Source: UBA7985 sp965658725
GTDB taxonomy: Bacteria; Pseudomonadota; Alphaproteobacteria; UBA7985
Length of the DNA: 18,148 nucleotides
Direction of reading: 5' to 3'
NCBI GenBank assembly: GCA_965658725.1
Contig: CBFHUI010000056.1
Span: 1 to 18,148, forward strand
Part shown: positions 15,691 to 18,148 of the stretch, piece by piece
How positions within the stretch are numbered: the first letter of the stretch is position 1
How the letters are laid out: the number at the start of each line of letters is the position of its first letter
Notes under the pieces: model-generated
The model's input: only the letters and a program-made list of their open reading frames with translations
Databases searched by the model: none
Told to the model about the DNA's origin: nothing
Translations under genes and position numbers: made by a program

Positions 15691-17101
15691 AAGACGGGTC
15701 GAGAAGGGCATCGACGTAGGAGGACACGAGTTGTGGGTACCAGTTGATCATGGGCCCAAAGTTTACCTCGTTGATGCGGGCATGTTCTGCTGTTGCCGGG
15801 TCAAAGCATAGAACGTCGATCCCAATAGCTGTATGGCCAAACACGCTTTGAATATTCTCGAAAAGAGGCTGATACGCCGGTGCGATTTCATCAGGGCGAT
15901 GCCAAACGACGCGAGAACCACAGCTTCGCGATGAAATGCGGTCGGCGATACGAATGCTCTCACCCGATGTTGGGATCTGATCGAGATGGAGTCCTTGACC
16001 TTCTATGACACGAAGCAGGTGAGCGTCTTTCACCGCCTGATCAAAATCGACTTTGAGCTTCTCCGTTCTGGGCTTGTTGTCGAGGAAAGTCTTCTCAGGG
16101 TTATCGAGATAGGCATCGATCAACGCGCGGAGCGTAGAGCGGCCATCTCCCTGCACGCGGGGCATCTCTACGTGACGAACTTCGATGAACCGATCCCCGA
16201 CCATCGTCACGCGCGCGTAGTCGCCTTCATAAAACTTCTCAATCAAGCAGTCTTTGATGTCGGCTTCAGTCTCTTTGATGGCCCATCGAAGCTCAGTCTG
16301 GTCCTTGATATCGCAAATAACCCCAAACCCCCGTGTGCCATTGAAGGGCTTGAGCACGACCGGGTAGCCAATGTCTTCGGCTGCCGCCAGAGCCTGCTTT
16401 TCCGTGTAAACCCGCTTGTGTTCAACCGTTGGGATGTCGTGCAGGCGTAACACTTCGGTCGTGCTGATCTTGTTGGCCTGAATAAGGTGGAGAGTGTGGC
16501 TCGCACCTCCTGTAAACGTCCCGCGCACAAACTGTGACGAGCGACCTGTGCCAATCTGAAAGACGTTTTGCCCAACCTCAACGAGCGCGTGCTCCCGTTT
16601 GCAGAGTTCCAGCAGCACCATGCGCTGGTTGACCCCTGTCAGTCCCGCCTTTTTCATTGGCGTGAGGAACCGATCCATCTGTTTTTCGAGCCAAACCCAA
16701 TGCGAAGGCTGTACGTCACTGACCAAAGTATGCTTCAGCAGGAATTGGAAAAATGAGTAGGGAAGGCTTGGGTACGCCGGCCGTGTTGGCAAAGTGTAGC
16801 GACCATTTAAGTCGCTGGTTCCGTCTGGCTCGAACGCGCCCTGCTGAAAAATCGGCCACTCTGATTGCTGGCAGCTCCGATAAATCCAACCCAACAGACG
16901 CCGGGCACGCCCAGAAGCTGGGACTGCCACTTTGCTTTCAATCTCAGGCTCTTGCCATGGGCCAATCACTCGGTCCAAAAGATCGACCGCCTTGGGGTGC
17001 AACTCAAGATCGGGAGCAGACTGCAGCTCAAAGTGAACCGTGCTTCCTAACATGCCAAGTGCATTGGTGTCGGCAAAGGTTGGCTCAAAGAGCGACGTCA
17101 C
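15665..17101 (-). CDS. Stand-alone ATP-grasp ligase with cyanophycin-synthetase-like ATP-grasp domain
   Basis: A 478-residue cytosolic protein. The C-terminal half (about 185-460) is an ATP-grasp domain of the cyanophycin-synthetase/GshF type: IGTGRSSQFVRGTFTGGAS, LHDIPTVEHKRVYTEKQALA, AEDIGYPVVLKPFNGTRGFG with K251, EKFYEGDYARVTMVGDRFIE, EMPRVQGDGRSTLRALIDAY and the metal motif NEVNFGP with E445 and N447. It lacks the Mur-ligase-like C-terminal half of CphA1. The N-terminal about 180 residues (LDRVIGPWQEPEIE ... FFQFLLKHTLVSDVQPSHW) match nothing I recognise and may bind the acceptor. It should form an amide bond by an acyl-phosphate intermediate; the substrate is unknown. GTG 17101 is chosen for AAGGAGG 10 bases upstream. 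It converges on and overlaps the Ddl-like gene, suggesting a joint module. Confidence 0.82.
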   Translation of the reverse strand: MTSLFEPTFADTNALGMLGSTVHFELQSAPDLELHPKAVDLLDRVIGPWQEPEIESKVAVPASGRARRLLGWIYRSCQQSEWPIFQQGAFEPDGTSDLNGRYTLPTRPAYPSLPYSFFQFLLKHTLVSDVQPSHWVWLEKQMDRFLTPMKKAGLTGVNQRMVLLELCKREHALVEVGQNVFQIGTGRSSQFVRGTFTGGASHTLHLIQANKISTTEVLRLHDIPTVEHKRVYTEKQALAAAEDIGYPVVLKPFNGTRGFGVICDIKDQTELRWAIKETEADIKDCLIEKFYEGDYARVTMVGDRFIEVRHVEMPRVQGDGRSTLRALIDAYLDNPEKTFLDNKPRTEKLKVDFDQAVKDAHLLRVIEGQGLHLDQIPTSGESIRIADRISSRSCGSRVVWHRPDEIAPAYQPLFENIQSVFGHTAIGIDVLCFDPATAEHARINEVNFGPMINWYPQLVSSYVDALLDPSFRNGDERL

Positions 17102-17533
17102 GGGGTTAGAGCCTCCTTGAATGCTAGAGACGAGACCAAGAGACGCCTGAATCCAGTCAAGCCTTCTCGCGCCCCAGAGGCATGATGGTTGCCTCGCCTG
17201 AAATCAAACGTTGAGCCTTAGCCTAGGCGAAGAGTGCGACACCTTCGAGTGATTTTTTGATCTCCAGTTGCAAGGCCTGCGACCGTCCTTATTTGCGATA
17301 GATTCTGTCGCGGCAAAAGCGCACTTAATTCAAAGAATTCAATGGAACGAACGGGGCGCGGTAGCATTAATAGCGCCGGTTTTGGCCCCAATTTTTGGAC
17401 ACTCGCAGGTGCGGGTCAACCATCCAGCAGGCTTAGCATCAACCGGCTTGTCCTGCCTCCAGTGAACCGATTTTTTAGCTGACTTCAGACGGGCGGCCCA
17501 GCCCTTGGTCCCCGCCCGCAAACAGCCGCCGCC
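17102..17533. other. Gene-poor 432-bp spacer between the ATP-grasp ligase and the alpha-glucosidase
   Basis: No supported gene. A 60-codon minus-strand frame (17339-17521) has no recognised family and no clear ribosome site. Visible elements are an imperfect palindrome CTTAGCCTAGGCGAAG (17217-17232), a plus-strand terminator-like hairpin (17228-17258), AATTC-AAA-GAATT (17328-17340), and a GC stem ACGGGCGG ... CCGCCCGC at about 17488-17519 without a T tract. The composition is lower in GC and less regular than the flanking genes. Confidence 0.5.
17228..17258 (+). terminator. Orphan terminator-like hairpin on the plus strand
   Basis: CGAAG-A-GTG (17228-17236) pairs with CAC-CTTCG (17240-17247) around CGA, and six T follow at 17253-17258. 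No plus-strand gene lies directly upstream, so it may be a relic, or it may belong to an unseen small or antisense RNA. Confidence 0.35.
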
Positions 17534-18148
17534 TTAATGAAAGGCCGCTGACCAGGGCTGGACCGTAACCCCGTTGAACGTCTTGGGAGTGTTGCTGAAG
17601 TTGAACAGACACAGCAGCGTTTCTGCACCGTCAGCCTTGGACCGGCGGAAGGCAATGATGTCCTTGTCTACATCAAGCAGCTCCATAGCGCCCTTGGCCT
17701 GCAGGACAATCTGTTCCTTGCACCAGGCCAGATGCGCCTTGTTGCGCTCGAAAAGGCTGCCCTGACGCCCCTGTTGCTCCAGCCCGCCCTTGGCGATGTG
17801 GCGCTCATCGACAGGCAGCCAGCTTTTCACATCAGCATCACCGCTGAAGCCACCATTGGGCTGGCTTGCGCACCATGTCATCGGCGTGCGGCAGGTGTCG
17901 CGACCCTTGAAGGTCTCGCTATAGCGCTGGATGCCCCAGGGATCCTGAAGCTGATCACGGGTCAGCCAGTCGGCGTCGTCCAGTCCCAGTTCTTCGCCCT
18001 GATAGATGCAGGTCGAACCGATCAGGCTGGTCGAAAGCTGGAGCAGCATGTGGGCGAAGTCGTCCTTGGCGGTGTCCGGGACATCGATTTTGCGCGTCAT
18101 GCGGTCGAAGACGCGGCCCATGTCGTGATTGCTCCAAGCCGTCGAGAT
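17534..18148 (-). CDS. GH13 alpha-glucosidase, C-terminal part (5' end outside the window)
   Basis: The 204 visible codons run in from the right edge. The first residues read ISTAWSNHDMGR, the conserved GH13 region IV (NHD, transition-state stabilising Asp). QLSTSLIGSTCIYQGEELGLDD and LQDPWGIQRYSETFKGRDTCRTPMTW follow, typical of bacterial GH13 alpha-glucosidases (oligo-1,6-glucosidase-like, subfamily 23). A beta-sandwich C-terminal domain ends in LCLFNFSNTPKTF. It hydrolyses terminal alpha-glucosyl linkages, probably in maltose or sucrose use, and sugar-transport genes would be expected upstream. The stop is TAA at 17534-17536. The catalytic nucleophile and acid/base lie beyond the window. 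Confidence 0.93.
   Translation of the reverse strand: MSTAWSNHDMGRVFDRMTRKIDVPDTAKDDFAHMLLQLSTSLIGSTCIYQGEELGLDDADWLTRDQLQDPWGIQRYSETFKGRDTCRTPMTWCASQPNGGFSGDADVKSWLPVDERHIAKGGLEQQGRQGSLFERNKAHLAWCKEQIVLQAKGAMELLDVDKDIIAFRRSKADGAETLLCLFNFSNTPKTFNGVTVQPWSAAFH

Noticed and set aside
17339..17521. 60-codon minus-strand frame in the spacer
   Set aside because: No recognised family, no clear ribosome site, and its composition does not stand out; possible relic but unsupported.

Overview
The window reads as chromosome of an alphaproteobacterium. The grounds are an LdtR/PetP-type MarR regulator beside hemB, the block rpmF-plsX-...-ihfA-merR typical of that class, a Cys-free (Mg-type) HemB, a Ddl-like protein closest to alphaproteobacterial Ddl, and high-GC coding sequence. 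I would not go below class level from this sequence alone.

Left part (1-7400) is mostly core housekeeping on the + strand. A 5'-proximal MarR-type regulator fragment (minus strand) faces hemB across an AT-rich spacer. Then come rpmF with a textbook terminator, plsX, a LysE/RhtB exporter, ihfA, a MerR-type regulator, clpP and clpX. In most alphaproteobacteria fabH lies between plsX and ihfA; here an exporter occupies that slot. clpX is followed by a strong terminator and not by lon.

Middle (7400-14330): a minus-strand pair encodes an oligopeptidase B-type S9 peptidase and an exported BEM46/ABHD13-like alpha/beta hydrolase, 5 bp apart. Divergent from them is an RlmI-type 23S rRNA m5C methyltransferase, which converges on malate synthase G (glcB, minus strand). 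The 500-bp gap between rlmI and glcB carries two copies of a 78-bp nested palindromic repeat. The second copy is split by a 125-bp insert flanked by a 6-bp direct repeat. A perfect 9-1-9 palindrome upstream of glcB is a strong operator candidate.

Right part (14330-18148): tRNA-Glu(UUC) with its own promoter is followed by two convergent, tail-overlapping ATP-grasp genes. One is a D-Ala-D-Ala ligase paralogue that keeps the ATP/Mg residues but has changed nearly all recognisable substrate-contact motifs. The other is a stand-alone ligase with a cyanophycin-synthetase-like ATP-grasp domain and an unassigned N-terminal region. Together they are the best candidate here for an undescribed small-peptide or amino-acid-conjugate pathway. 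A gene-poor 430-bp stretch and the C-terminal part of a GH13 alpha-glucosidase close the window.

All calls rest on reading the sequence and remembered family motifs; no database search was possible.
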